Assembly: GCF_037811135.1 (NCBI RefSeq)
Contig: NZ_CP149130.1
Coordinates: forward strand, 2,476,501 to 2,540,500
Reading direction: 5' to 3'
DNA length: 64,000 nt
DNA from: Aeromonas rivipollensis
Lineage (GTDB): Bacteria; Pseudomonadota; Gammaproteobacteria; Enterobacterales; Aeromonadaceae
Shown here: positions 1 through 10,617 of the stretch, piece by piece
Layout of the letters: the number at the start of each line of letters is the position of its first letter
Numbering within the stretch: the stretch's first letter is position 1
The notes under the pieces: model-generated
What the model was told of the DNA's origin: nothing
Database searches by the model: none
The model's input: only the letters and a program-made list of their open reading frames with translations
Translations under genes and position numbers: made by a program

Positions 1-1
1 G

Positions 2-769
2 CCGGGGGCCGGGTCCGACGTGGTCAGCATGCGGCTCACCGCGGTGCGCGAAGGCGATCACTATGTGCTGAACGGCAACAAGATGTGGATTACCAACGGC
101 CCGGATGCGGACACCTTCGTCATCTATGCCAAGACGGATGCCAATGCCGGGGCCAAGGGGATCTCCGCCTTTATCGTCGAGGCGGGCACCCCGGGATTCA
201 CTACGGCCCAGAAGCTCGACAAGCTCGGGATGCGCGGCTCCAGCACCTGCGAGCTGGTGTTCGACCACTGCCGCGTGCCGGCAGAGAACCTGCTCGGCGC
301 CCTGCACGGCGGGGCCCGGGTACTGATGAGCGGCCTCGACTACGAGCGAGTGGTGCTGGCCGCCGGTCCCCTTGGCATCATGCAGGCCTGCATGGACGTG
401 GCGCTCCCCTATGTGCGCGAACGCAAGCAGTTCGGCCAGGCCATCGGCGACTTCCAGCTGGTGCAGGGCAAGCTCGCCGACATGTATACACGCCTCGCCA
501 GCAGTCGCGCCCTGGTCTATTCGGTGGCCACGGCCTGCGACAAGGGCCGCACCAGCCGCAAGGATTGCGCCGCCACCATCCTGTTTGCCGCCGAAAACGC
601 CACCCAGATGGCGCTCGATGCCATCCAGTTGCTCGGCGGCAATGGCTATATCAACGAATACCCCACCGGCCGCCTGCTGCGGGACGCCAAGCTCTACGAG
701 ATAGGGGCCGGCACCTCGGAGATCCGCCGCTGGCTCATTGGCCGCGAGCTGATGGGAGAGAATGCATGA
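2..769 (+). CDS. liuA: isovaleryl-CoA dehydrogenase (5' end outside window)
   Basis: This is an FAD-dependent acyl-CoA dehydrogenase that oxidises isovaleryl-CoA to 3-methylcrotonyl-CoA in leucine breakdown. The frame is already open at base 2 and reads [10 protein letters not shown], the substrate-loop region of the family, so about 130 N-terminal codons lie upstream and the ATG at base 20 is internal. The motif [13 protein letters not shown] carries the glutamate used as catalytic base in isovaleryl-CoA dehydrogenases. The C-terminal [11 protein letters not shown] lacks a glutamate at the place where medium-chain enzymes have theirs, which supports this substrate class. It is the first visible gene of a + strand operon followed by liuB after 55 bases. 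The promoter is not in the window. Confidence 0.93.
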   Translation, partial: PGAGSDVVSMRLTAVREGDHYVLNGNKMWITNGPDADTFVIYAKTDANAGAKGISAFIVEAGTPGFTTAQKLDKLGMRGSSTCELVFDHCRVPAENLLGALHGGARVLMSGLDYERVVLAAGPLGIMQACMDVALPYVRERKQFGQAIGDFQLVQGKLADMYTRLASSRALVYSVATACDKGRTSRKDCAATILFAAENATQMALDAIQLLGGNGYINEYPTGRLLRDAKLYEIGAGTSEIRRWLIGRELMGENA

Positions 770-824
770 TGCTTCTCTCTTTGCCCCCTGCCATTGGCAG
801 CAACAACCAGATGGGAGAGAACCC

Positions 825-2444
<1,620 letters not shown>

Positions 2445-2454
2445 GGAGTTCGAC

Positions 2455-3309
2455 ATGTCCGATCCACTGTGCAATGACCCCCTGGCTGGCTGCCGGCTGG
2501 AACGCCACGGCCCTCTGGTCGAGCTGGTGCTGGCGCGCCCCGCTCGCCACAACGCCCTCGATGCCGATCTGATGCAGGAGCTGCTCGATTGCCTGGATGA
2601 TCTGGCCCATCGCCACGGCCAGCCGCTGGCCGAACGCCCCCATGTTCTGCTGCTGCGGGCAGAGGGCAGGCACTTTTGCGCCGGTGCCGATCTCAACTGG
2701 ATGCGCAACCAGCTCAATGGCGACTTCGATCCCAGCTCGTTTGAAAAGAACCGGGAGGATGCCCGGGTGCTGGCCAGGTTGATGCAAGCCCTGGACGAGC
2801 TGCCCTTCCCCACAGTGGCCCTGGTGCAGGGGGCGGCCTATGGCGGAGCACTCGGCCTGCTCTGTGCCTGTGACATAGTGCTGGCCAGCGACGACGCTCG
2901 CTTCTGCCTCTCAGAGGTGAGCCTGGGGCTGGTGCCTGCGGTGATCAGCCCCTATGTGGTGCGTGCCATGGGGATGCGCCAGGCCCGCCGCTACATGCTG
3001 AGCGCCGAGCCCTTCGATGCCATCACCGCCTGCCGCCTCAACGTGGCGCACCGGCTCTGTGCGCCGGAGCAACTGCTCTCCGAGGGACGGGCTTTAGGCA
3101 TGCGTCTGTGCCGCAACGGCCCCCAGGCGATGAAGGAGACCAAGCGGCTGCTGGCCGCCATCGAACAGCAGCCCGGTCATAAACACGAAGAGATAACCGT
3201 CGAGACCATAGCCCGGGTGCGGGTCGGACTCGAAGCCCAGGAGGGGATGCAGGCCTTCTTCGACAAGCGCCCCCCCAACTGGCGCCCCCGTTTCAAGGAT
3301 GAGACATGA
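2455..3309 (+). CDS. liuC: 3-methylglutaconyl-CoA hydratase (enoyl-CoA hydratase family)
   Basis: This crotonase-fold enzyme hydrates 3-methylglutaconyl-CoA to HMG-CoA. The 284-residue product shows the CoA-binding HNALDADLM and GRHFCAGADLNWM motifs and the active-site helix LSEVSLGLVPAVISPYV. The second catalytic glutamate (LSEV) is present. The first, found in mitochondrial homologues as GGGLEL, is replaced by glycine (GGALGL), a pattern I recall from bacterial LiuC proteins. The ATG at 2455 follows AAGGAG 7 bases upstream and begins 10 bases after the liuB stop, so co-translation is likely. The stop overlaps the ATG of a small frame at 3306 (ATGA). The function rests mainly on operon context plus the family fold. 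Confidence 0.9.
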   Translation: MSDPLCNDPLAGCRLERHGPLVELVLARPARHNALDADLMQELLDCLDDLAHRHGQPLAERPHVLLLRAEGRHFCAGADLNWMRNQLNGDFDPSSFEKNREDARVLARLMQALDELPFPTVALVQGAAYGGALGLLCACDIVLASDDARFCLSEVSLGLVPAVISPYVVRAMGMRQARRYMLSAEPFDAITACRLNVAHRLCAPEQLLSEGRALGMRLCRNGPQAMKETKRLLAAIEQQPGHKHEEITVETIARVRVGLEAQEGMQAFFDKRPPNWRPRFKDET

Positions 3310-3440
3310 CTCAATACCAGCCCATCAAGCGTCTGCTTATCGCCAACCACGGCGAGGATAACCGGGGGGCGGATCAACGCCTTGCCCCCCTCAATGTCTT
3401 CATGAACGAGTGTGCCTTTATGAACGAGGAGCAGACATGA
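3306..3440 (+). CDS. 44-codon frame repeating the start of liuD; duplicated leader or gene remnant
   Basis: This frame starts MTQYQPIKRLLIANHGED and so copies the first 18 residues of LiuD (MTHQAPIKRLLIANRGEI), then runs on into unrelated residues and stops. Its ATG overlaps the liuC stop (ATGA), and its stop overlaps the liuD ATG (ATGA), so both junctions have translational-coupling geometry. Differences between the two DNA copies fall mostly at third codon positions, which suggests an older or imported copy rather than a fresh duplication. A nine-base repeat, ATGAACGAG, occurs twice just before the liuD Shine-Dalgarno. It could be a translated leader peptide, or the stump left by a recombination between two biotin-carboxylase genes. 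Whether it is translated cannot be seen. Confidence 0.45.
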   Translation: MTQYQPIKRLLIANHGEDNRGADQRLAPLNVFMNECAFMNEEQT

Positions 3441-5398
3441 CACATCAGGCTCCCATCAAGCGCCTGCTGATTGCCAATAGGGGCGAGATAGCCGTGCGCA
3501 TCATCAAGACTGCCCGCCGCCTCGGCATTCACACCATCGCCCTCTACTCGGACGCCGACGCCCGCGCCATGCATGTGCGGGAAGCGGACGAGGCCTGGCA
3601 CCTGGGGCCTGCCCCCGCGCGGGAGAGCTACCTCGATGCCGCCAAGGTGCTGAAGATTGCCCGCGAGGCCGGGGCCGATGCCGTGCACCCCGGCTACGGT
3701 TTTCTGTCTGAGAACAGCGACTTTGCCAGCGCCTGTGCACAACAGGGGCTGCGCTTTATCGGCCCGGGCGGCGCCGCCATCCTCGCCATGGGGGACAAAT
3801 CCGGCGCTAAGGCGCTGATGCAGGCGGCTGGCGTCCCCGTGCTGCCCGGCTATCACGGCGCGGATCAGACGCCGGCCCTGTTGCGTGATCAGGCGCACCA
3901 GGTCGGCTTCCCCCTCCTTATCAAGGCCGCCAGCGGCGGCGGCGGCAAGGGGATGCGCCGGGTCGAGCAGATAGACGAGTTTGACGCCGCCCTGGCGGCG
4001 GTGAAACGGGAAGCCCTTGCCGCCTTCGGAGATGACAACGTGCTGCTCGAGCGCTACCTCGCCCGCGCCCGCCACGTGGAGGTGCAGGTCTTCGCCGATA
4101 CCCTCGGCAACGCCATCTACCTGGGGGACAGGGACTGCTCGTTGCAGCGCCGCCACCAGAAGGTGATCGAAGAGGCCCCCGCCCCCAACATAGCCCCGGC
4201 GCTTCGCCGCGCCATGGGCGAGGCCGCCGTAGCCGCCGCCCGGGCCATCGACTATGTGGGGGCCGGTACCATCGAATTTCTGCTGTGCGGGGAGGCGTTC
4301 TTCTTCATGGAGATGAACACCCGGCTGCAGGTGGAGCACCCAGTCACCGAGGCCATCACCGGCCAGGATCTGGTGGCCTGGCAGCTGGCAGTCGCCGAGG
4401 GCAAGCCGCTGCCGCTCACCCAGGAGGACGTGGTGCTGAGCGGCCATGCCGTGGAGGCGCGCCTCTACGCCGAGGACGTAGGCGCAGGCTTCTTGCCCGC
4501 CAGCGGTCCCATCCACTGGCTGCACTGGCCACAGGGGGTGCGCATCGACACCGGGGTCGCCGCCGGCGATGAGGTGAGCCCCTATTACGATCCCATGATC
4601 GCCAAGCTGGTCGCCCACGGCCAGAGCCGCGCCGAGGCCTTCGCCAGGCTGGCCGATGCCCTGGCGGCCCTGAGTCTCGGCCCCCTGGTGCACAACGGCC
4701 CGCTGCTGCTGCGCCTGTGTGAAGAGCCGGACGTGCTGGCCATGGCGCACCACACCCAGTGGCCCATTCCCACCGAGCCGCTGGCCATACCGACACTCGC
4801 CTGGCCGCTGGCCACCCTCTGGCTCGCCAGTCGCACTGGCCCCTCCCCCTGGCAGCAGGCCCCCGGCTTTCGGCTGGGCGAGAGCAGCAGCCTGACGGCA
4901 GCGGTGCGGATCGGCGAAGAGGCCCGGGTACTGACCCTGGCCGAGCGCGCCGGCCGGCTCACATGGCAGGGAGAAGCCTACCCCTATGAGCTGGGCACCG
5001 ATCATATCCGTCTGCAGCGGGCGGGCCGCTGGGTGCGCTGCCCCGTCACCCCGGCGGCAGAGACAGCCTTCGTGCTGCAACTGGATGACAGGCACATTCC
5101 CTTCGCCGCCAATGATCAGCGCCATAGGCCACACCATGATCATGAAACGGCCCAAGGCGCCCTGGCCCCCATGCACGGCATTGTGGTGGCGCTGCTGGTC
5201 GAGGTCGGGCAACCCGTCAGCAAGGGGCAACCCCTGCTGGTGCTGGAGGCGATGAAGATGGAGCACGTCTTGAAAGCAGACAAGGAGGGGGTGATCACCG
5301 CCCTCTGCTGCCGCCAGGGGGAGCAGGTGAGCCAGGGCGCCGTCCTGGTGCACTTTGCCGACCCGATCGCCGATGATGCTCAGGGAGGTGCAGCATGA
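3437..5398 (+). CDS. liuD: methylcrotonoyl-CoA carboxylase, biotin carboxylase/biotin carrier (alpha) subunit
   Basis: This subunit carboxylates biotin with ATP and bicarbonate and carries it to LiuB. The 653-residue protein runs from the biotin carboxylase N domain (KRLLIANRGEIAVRI) through the ATP-grasp (IKAASGGGGKGMRR, EMNTRLQVEHPVTE) to a C-terminal biotinyl domain whose AMKM motif places the biotinylated lysine near residue 607. An in-frame start at 3410 exists, but the ATG at 3437 has GAGGAG upstream and matches family N termini. The start overlaps the stop of the small frame at 3306-3440, and the end overlaps liuE by four bases (ATGA). The whole operon is tightly coupled. Confidence 0.95.
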   Translation: MTHQAPIKRLLIANRGEIAVRIIKTARRLGIHTIALYSDADARAMHVREADEAWHLGPAPARESYLDAAKVLKIAREAGADAVHPGYGFLSENSDFASACAQQGLRFIGPGGAAILAMGDKSGAKALMQAAGVPVLPGYHGADQTPALLRDQAHQVGFPLLIKAASGGGGKGMRRVEQIDEFDAALAAVKREALAAFGDDNVLLERYLARARHVEVQVFADTLGNAIYLGDRDCSLQRRHQKVIEEAPAPNIAPALRRAMGEAAVAAARAIDYVGAGTIEFLLCGEAFFFMEMNTRLQVEHPVTEAITGQDLVAWQLAVAEGKPLPLTQEDVVLSGHAVEARLYAEDVGAGFLPASGPIHWLHWPQGVRIDTGVAAGDEVSPYYDPMIAKLVAHGQSRAEAFARLADALAALSLGPLVHNGPLLLRLCEEPDVLAMAHHTQWPIPTEPLAIPTLAWPLATLWLASRTGPSPWQQAPGFRLGESSSLTAAVRIGEEARVLTLAERAGRLTWQGEAYPYELGTDHIRLQRAGRWVRCPVTPAAETAFVLQLDDRHIPFAANDQRHRPHHDHETAQGALAPMHGIVVALLVEVGQPVSKGQPLLVLEAMKMEHVLKADKEGVITALCCRQGEQVSQGAVLVHFADPIADDAQGGAA

Positions 5399-6366
5399 GC
5401 AAGGAGCATGGCACGCCCGTCGACAGGGTCAGCCTGGTGGAGGTGGGACCGCGGGATGGGCTGCAGAACGAACCTCGCCTGTTGTCGCTGGCGCAGCGGC
5501 TTCTGCTTATCAACCGCCTCGCCGAGAGCGGCCTGCAACGGATCGAGGTGGGGGCCTTCGTCTCCCCGAAGCGAGTGCCGCAGATGGCAGACTCCGCCGA
5601 ACTGTTCAAGGCCCTGCCCCGCAAGGGAGCGACCCGTTATGGTGCCCTGGTGCCCAATTTGCAGGGCTTGCAGGCCGCGATCCAGGCCAGGGTCGACGAG
5701 ATTGGCCTCTTCACCGCCTGCTCAGACGGCTTCACCCGCGCCAACATCGGCATCGGCGTCGAAGAGTCACTGATCCGCTTCGCCCCGCTGGTGGCGGAGG
5801 CGCGCCGCCTCGGCATCAAGGTGCGGGGTTACCTTTCCACCGTCATCGCCTGCCCCTATGACGGCCCGACCCGCCCGAAACGGGTCGCCGCCCTGGCCGA
5901 GCGGCTGCTGGATCTCGGCTGTCACGAGATCTCCCTGGGCGACACCATAGGAATAGGCACCCCGGGCACTGTGGTGCCCATGCTGGATGCTGTGCTGCAC
6001 GAAGTCCCGGCCGGCCGGCTCGCGGTGCATTTTCACGATACCTATGGCCAGGGGCTCGCCAACCTGCTGCCGGCGCTCGAGCGCGGCATCCGTACCATAG
6101 ACTGCTCTGTGGCGGGACTCGGTGGCTGCCCCTATGCCCCCGGGGCCTCCGGCAACGTCGCCTCGGAAGAGGTGGTCTATCTGCTGCACGGCCTTGGCAT
6201 GAGTACCGGAGTGAACCTCTACAGGCTGGCTGCCACCGGCCAGTGGGTGAGCGAGCAACTCGGGCGCCCCAACGGCTCCCGGGTCGGGCAGGCGCTCCAT
6301 GCCAGGGCCAGAGAGCAGCAGCCAGGACTCGATGAGATAGCACAAGGAGAGTGCCATGACCCCTGA
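5395..6366 (+). CDS. liuE: hydroxymethylglutaryl-CoA lyase
   Basis: This TIM-barrel lyase splits HMG-CoA into acetoacetate and acetyl-CoA, the last step of the leucine route. The 323-residue product has EVGPRDGLQNE near the N terminus, which binds the divalent metal, HFHDTYGQGLAN in the middle, and the GLGGCPYAPGASGNVASE signature, where the cysteine is the catalytic residue. It is slightly longer than the usual 300 residues, with the extra length at the C terminus (about residues 300-323). The start overlaps the liuD stop (ATGA). The 3' end overlaps a possible 27-codon frame at 6356-6439 that has its own strong Shine-Dalgarno. Confidence 0.95.
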   Translation: MSKEHGTPVDRVSLVEVGPRDGLQNEPRLLSLAQRLLLINRLAESGLQRIEVGAFVSPKRVPQMADSAELFKALPRKGATRYGALVPNLQGLQAAIQARVDEIGLFTACSDGFTRANIGIGVEESLIRFAPLVAEARRLGIKVRGYLSTVIACPYDGPTRPKRVAALAERLLDLGCHEISLGDTIGIGTPGTVVPMLDAVLHEVPAGRLAVHFHDTYGQGLANLLPALERGIRTIDCSVAGLGGCPYAPGASGNVASEEVVYLLHGLGMSTGVNLYRLAATGQWVSEQLGRPNGSRVGQALHARAREQQPGLDEIAQGECHDP

Positions 6367-6420
6367 AAGCGCCCCCGCCAGGAAGAGCGGCATCATGTCG
6401 TTATGTCAGGAGGTAACCCC

Positions 6421-6849
6421 ATGCAGGATCAGGCCATGAGAGCCGGCAGTTTCTGCGGCAAGGAGCGAACCTACAGCATCTCCGAGCTGGCTCAGGAGTT
6501 CGACATCACCCCGCGCACCATCCGCTACTACGAGGATGAGGGGCTGATCACCCCGGCCCGGGAGGGGCAGACCCGCATCTACAGCCACAAGGACAGGATC
6601 CGCCTGAAATTGACCCTGCGTGGCAAGCGGCTCGGCTTCAGCCTGGCGGAGATCCGCGAGCTGTTCGACATGTATGACACCGACCGCTCGAGCCGGATGC
6701 AGCTGCACTCCATGATCCAGCTCATAGAGGCGCGGCGCCACTCCCTGCGCCAGCAGCTCGAAGATATCCAGATGGTGATGGCCGAGCTGGATGCCGCCGA
6801 GCAGCGCTGCATCCACTCCCTGAGCGGCTTGAAGAAAGACGCGGATTGA
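6421..6849 (+). CDS. liuR: MerR-family regulator of the leucine/isovalerate operon
   Basis: This is a DNA-binding repressor or activator of the liu genes. The 142-residue product begins its winged helix at YSISELAQEFDITPRTIRYYEDEGLI, continues with RIYSHKDRIRLKLTLRGKRLG, and ends in a coiled-coil dimerisation helix rich in Arg, Gln and Glu. There is no cysteine metal-binding loop, as expected for LiuR rather than metal sensors. The ATG at 6421 has GGAGGTAA directly upstream; the ATG at 6403 in the same frame lacks a good site. Its place at the 3' end of the operon rather than at the front suggests that it is co-transcribed and self-regulated, which is an inference. Confidence 0.88.
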   Translation: MQDQAMRAGSFCGKERTYSISELAQEFDITPRTIRYYEDEGLITPAREGQTRIYSHKDRIRLKLTLRGKRLGFSLAEIRELFDMYDTDRSSRMQLHSMIQLIEARRHSLRQQLEDIQMVMAELDAAEQRCIHSLSGLKKDAD

Positions 6850-7142
6850 CGCGCTACGGGGGACCTTGCCCCCAGGCCCTGACAAGGCGCGTCTGCTTCA
6901 AGGCCTGACTCCGCACACCCCGCTGGCCTGCCCGCAGTCCATCCGAGTTGGTGTGAAAGGCTGCCGACTGCTTGATCTCCCCCCATCCCGAACAAAAAGG
7001 CAGGGCCCCCCCCCCTGGCGCAGGAGGCCGAACCTTGCTCAATAATTCGGCTAACCCGGACAGAGCAAGGCGCAGCCAGAGAGCCATACCATGATCGAAC
7101 GGCGATTAATTGCTACCATGTGCGCATCAAATGGAGACCATC

Positions 7143-10031
7143 ATGCCCAAGCCTCTGCCCGCTCGCCTGTTGCGTTACGCCCTCTATCTCTGCGCCGGTC
7201 TGCTCATCTGCGTCACCATCTTGCTCTGGCAAGCCCCCAACCTCATCCAGCGCCACCTGCCGGGCTGGCTCGCCACCCATTATGGTCTGCAACTCACCCT
7301 GGGGAAGATAGAGGTCGGGCTGCGCTCCCCCTCCCTCACCCTGGGGCCCAGCACCCTGCTCGATGAGCAGCAACATCCCCTGGTGTCGTTCGACGGGTTG
7401 CGGCTCATCCCTAAGCTGAAGGAGAGCTGGCGTCAGAGAGCCCTGGTGCTGGAGGAGCTGATCCTGACCGCCCCCAGGGTGGATCTGGTGCGCCTGGCGG
7501 ACAGCAAGGGAGAGGCTCGCTTCAATCTGACCGAGGTCCTGGCCCCCCTGCTCTCGCCAGTGCAAGCGCAGACGCCACCGGTCGCCACCGAGCCCGTCGT
7601 GGTAAGCATCGGCAAGCTGGCCCTGGTCCAGGGGCAATTTCACTACCGGGATAGCCGCAAACAGCGCAGCCCGGGCTGGGTGCCGCCCCTGACCCTGGAC
7701 AAGATCGCCCTGCAACTGCCCGATTTTTCCAGCGCAGCGACGGCCCTCAACCCCTATCGGCTGAGTGCGACCCTCAATGAGAAGAGCCCCCTCAAGGCCG
7801 ACGGTGAGTTCAACATCATGACGGGGGCCGGCAAGGGGCAGCTCAGCCTCGGCAAGCTGGCCCTCGCCCCCTTGGCCCCGCTCTGGGCCCCTTATGTCAA
7901 GGCCACACTGGCCAGGGGAGAGGCCAGCGCCGAGCTGGCGTACCGGCTCACATCCGGCAAGCAGGGGCTGGCATGGCAGATCTCAAGGGGCAGGCTGACC
8001 CTGGCCAACTGGCAGCTCAAGGGGGCCAAGGGGGGCGAATTTGCCCGTTTCAACCAGCTGGCCATGACCGGGATCCGGGTCGATGGCAGCAAGCAGTCCC
8101 TCGAGGTCGGGGCCCTCACCCTCAAGGCCCCCGCCGTCACCGCAGTGCTCGATGAAAAGCAGCAACTGGACCTGGCCGCACTGCTGGTCTCGCCGCCTGG
8201 CACCAAAGCCACGGCCAGACAGCCGACAGCGAGCAAGCCCTGGCGCTGGCAGCTCAGAGAGGCCCGCATCAGCCAGGGGGCGTTCAAGCTGACCGAGTCC
8301 AGCAGCGGCAAGCCCCTGTTGCGGGATCTCTCGGGATTGGAGCTCACCCTGGGGAGCCTCGGCAGCCAGCCCGGCCAGAGCAGCCCCCTCACCCTGACCG
8401 GCACCCTGCATCCCCAGGCAACCGTGGCCTTTGATGGCACCCTGGAGCTCAGCCCCTTCGCCCTGAACGGGACTATCAGGCAGCAGGGCCTGCCGCTCAC
8501 CCTGGCGCAGCCCTATCTGCAGGATCTGCTGCGCATCAGCGTGCGGGATGGCCGGCTCGCCAGCCGCACCAAACTGGCCCTGACCACGGATGACAAGGGG
8601 GCTCTCAGCAAGCTGGACGTCAGTGGCGGGCTCGACATCGAGGGGCTGAATGTATTGGATCGGGCCGACAACCAGCGGCTGCTGCAGATAGACAAGCTGC
8701 AGCTGAGTGGCCTGCACTACGACGGCATCCGCCAGCAGCTGAAGATAGCCGACATACTGCTGAGCAAACCCTTCGCCCGCATCGAGATAAGCGAAGAGGG
8801 AGTCACCAACGTCCAGCAGTTGCTGCTGCCACAGCCGGCCAGCAAGCAGAGCGCCCCCGCACCGCATATCCTCATCGACCAGGTCCGCACCGCCCAGGGC
8901 AACCTGCGATTTGCCGATCGCAGCCTGAGCCCGGAATTCGTGGTGGACATCGCCTCCCTCGAGGGTCAGAGCCGCCACATCAGCAACACCCCGGGTCAGC
9001 GCTCCGAGCTCGCCTTCCATGGCAAGGTGGACAGATACGCCCCGGTGACCATCAAGGGGGGCGCCAACCTGCTGATCGACGATCCGGTGCTCGACGTCGC
9101 CGTGGCCTTCAACAACCTGGAACTCACCACCTTCACCCCCTACTCCAGCACCTATGCCGGCTACGCCATCGACAAGGGGCAGCTCTCCATGAAGCTCAAC
9201 TACAAGCTGCAGGGCAACCGGCTGGAGGGGGACAACGACATCACCATCAAGAAGCTGCAGCTCGGCGAGAAGGTGAAGAGCGAGCAGGCCAAGGATCTGC
9301 CCCTCGGGCTCGCCATCGCCCTGCTGAGCGATGCCAGCGGCGTCATCAAGATGAACCTCAAGGTGAAGGGCAACCTGGATCAGCCGGATTTCAGCCTGGG
9401 CAACATCTTCTGGGACGTGCTCGGCAACACCCTCGGCAAGGCCATCAGCTCCCCCTTCTCCCTGCTGGCCTCCCTGACCGGCGGCACCAAGGATCTCGAT
9501 GAGCTCCCCTTCCTGCCCGGCGATCCCGCCCTCACCCCGACCCAGCAGAACAAGCTGACCACCCTGGCCCAGGCACTGAAAGACAGGCCCAGGCTCAGCA
9601 TGAACATCCGCGGCAAAGTCAACTTCAACGAAGAACGGCCCATATTGCAGCGCCAGAAGCTGGAGCGGGTGCTGGCCAAGATCACCGGCAGCCCGGTGGA
9701 TCTCGCCCTGCTGGAGCAGGATCCTGCCCTGCAGAGCGCCCTGGCCGAGGCCTATGAGGCCAAGTTCAGCGAAAACCTCGGCACCCTGGCCGATCGCCTG
9801 GCGCTCCCGGCGCAGAGCCCGGCCCTGCGCGCCCAGGCGGTGATCCTGTTGCGGGATCAGCAGCTGATCACCGCCAAGTCCCTACGCAACCTCGCCATGC
9901 GCCGGGCCCAGAACACCAAGGAGTATCTGGTGGATACCCAGGGCATCACGCCGGATCGCCTGTTCGTGCTGGACAGCCAGGTCAAGGAGACCGACAAGGA
10001 GGCCAAGGTGGTCCTCACCCTGGACAACTGA
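7143..10031 (+). CDS. DUF748 (AsmA-like) envelope protein
   Basis: This large envelope protein has 962 residues. It begins with a single membrane helix at about residues 8-27 (RYALYLCAGLLICVTILLW), followed by a long beta-rich periplasmic region of the AsmA/DUF748 type, with repeated stretches such as KGQLSMKLNYKLQGNRLEGD. Proteins of the AsmA superfamily bridge the periplasm and are linked to lipid transport and outer-membrane homeostasis; this particular branch is uncharacterised. The C-terminal 60 residues (RDQQLITAKSLRNLAMRRA onward) resemble the periplasmic tail typical of DUF748 proteins. The ATG at 7143 is preceded by GGAG; an upstream in-frame ATG at 7110 has no such site. It appears monocistronic, with a terminator directly after it. 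Confidence 0.82.
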   Translation: MPKPLPARLLRYALYLCAGLLICVTILLWQAPNLIQRHLPGWLATHYGLQLTLGKIEVGLRSPSLTLGPSTLLDEQQHPLVSFDGLRLIPKLKESWRQRALVLEELILTAPRVDLVRLADSKGEARFNLTEVLAPLLSPVQAQTPPVATEPVVVSIGKLALVQGQFHYRDSRKQRSPGWVPPLTLDKIALQLPDFSSAATALNPYRLSATLNEKSPLKADGEFNIMTGAGKGQLSLGKLALAPLAPLWAPYVKATLARGEASAELAYRLTSGKQGLAWQISRGRLTLANWQLKGAKGGEFARFNQLAMTGIRVDGSKQSLEVGALTLKAPAVTAVLDEKQQLDLAALLVSPPGTKATARQPTASKPWRWQLREARISQGAFKLTESSSGKPLLRDLSGLELTLGSLGSQPGQSSPLTLTGTLHPQATVAFDGTLELSPFALNGTIRQQGLPLTLAQPYLQDLLRISVRDGRLASRTKLALTTDDKGALSKLDVSGGLDIEGLNVLDRADNQRLLQIDKLQLSGLHYDGIRQQLKIADILLSKPFARIEISEEGVTNVQQLLLPQPASKQSAPAPHILIDQVRTAQGNLRFADRSLSPEFVVDIASLEGQSRHISNTPGQRSELAFHGKVDRYAPVTIKGGANLLIDDPVLDVAVAFNNLELTTFTPYSSTYAGYAIDKGQLSMKLNYKLQGNRLEGDNDITIKKLQLGEKVKSEQAKDLPLGLAIALLSDASGVIKMNLKVKGNLDQPDFSLGNIFWDVLGNTLGKAISSPFSLLASLTGGTKDLDELPFLPGDPALTPTQQNKLTTLAQALKDRPRLSMNIRGKVNFNEERPILQRQKLERVLAKITGSPVDLALLEQDPALQSALAEAYEAKFSENLGTLADRLALPAQSPALRAQAVILLRDQQLITAKSLRNLAMRRAQNTKEYLVDTQGITPDRLFVLDSQVKETDKEAKVVLTLDN

Positions 10032-10037
10032 TCCGCT

Positions 10038-10062
10038 GGGCGCCAAGGTGGCGCCCTGTTTC
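10038..10062 (+). terminator. Rho-independent terminator after the DUF748 gene
   Basis: A GGGCGCC/GGCGCCC stem with a five-base loop, followed by TGTTTCT, starts six bases after the stop codon. Confidence 0.7.
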
Positions 10063-10222
10063 TGCCACGACGGCGCAGCACCTGACGGCAATACTGGCCA
10101 TTCCCCTGATACCCTTCCCCCCGGATGACCCCTTCGCAGCCCATAGCGCCAGCCTGGCTGACCGCCCCCTCTCTTCAACTCGACCTTCAACACGGCCTTG
10201 AACACGAGCAGGGGGTTGCGAG

Positions 10223-10262
10223 GCTGCGTGCACCTCTCCTCGCTCCTTTGCTCCTTCTCCCG
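10223..10262 (-). repeat. degenerate intergenic repeat, copy 1
   Basis: Read on the - strand, this stretch is a purine-rich run (GGGAGAAGGAGC, then GGAGCGAGGAGAGGTGC) similar to the stretches at 10581-10617 (-) and 22192-22230 (+). All three lie between genes and share the order GGGAA/GGAG, then a GAG(C/T)GAGG block, then GTGC. The similarity is imperfect and was judged by eye. Confidence 0.35.
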
Positions 10263-10405
10263 CCGCAGGCGAGCTGAGGACTGACGAGCCCCCTCCTTAT
10301 TCAATGTCGTCTTTCTTCTGGAACTGGGCTGACCGCCAGGGTCAAGGTCGCCCCTCTCGCCAGCCATGCCGGCGAACCCGCCAATTCGGCCATCTGTCAA
10401 TCTGA

Positions 10406-10450
10406 AGAAATGGCCCAATACTATTTATATGGTGATATTGGGCCATTTCT
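10406..10450. repeat. 15-bp perfect inverted repeat
   Basis: The arms AGAAATGGCCCAATA (10406-10420) and TATTGGGCCATTTCT (10436-10450) are exact reverse complements around a 15-base loop. Neither side has a T-run typical of terminators, so it may be an operator or an RNA hairpin. It lies about 575 bases before satP and about 375 after the DUF748 stop. Confidence 0.85.
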
Positions 10451-10580
10451 ATATCTCGCCTTTTGCTCACCACAGGGACAGCCCCGTGACCCTGCCTTCC
10501 CGTCTCGAGGCGATTTTCACCCAGGCAACCCTTGACCCCGCACCTTGTCGGCTTGAGGCGCTTTTCGCCATACGGGGCAT

Positions 10581-10617
10581 GCAAGCACCTCGCTCCAGCT
10601 TCCCTGCCCCCTCCTCT
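10581..10617 (-). repeat. degenerate intergenic repeat, copy 2
   Basis: On the - strand this reads AGAGGAGGGGGCAGGGAAGC and then a GGAGCGAGGTGC block ending near GCTTGC. It aligns with the + strand stretch at 22192-22230 at most positions (GGGAA, GC, GAG, GAGGTGC, GCAT in the same order). Confidence 0.4.

Noticed and set aside
3374-5353. 659-codon frame antisense to liuD
   Set aside because: It is a codon-bias shadow of liuD in GC-rich DNA; the product is Gly/His/Ala-rich with no family features.
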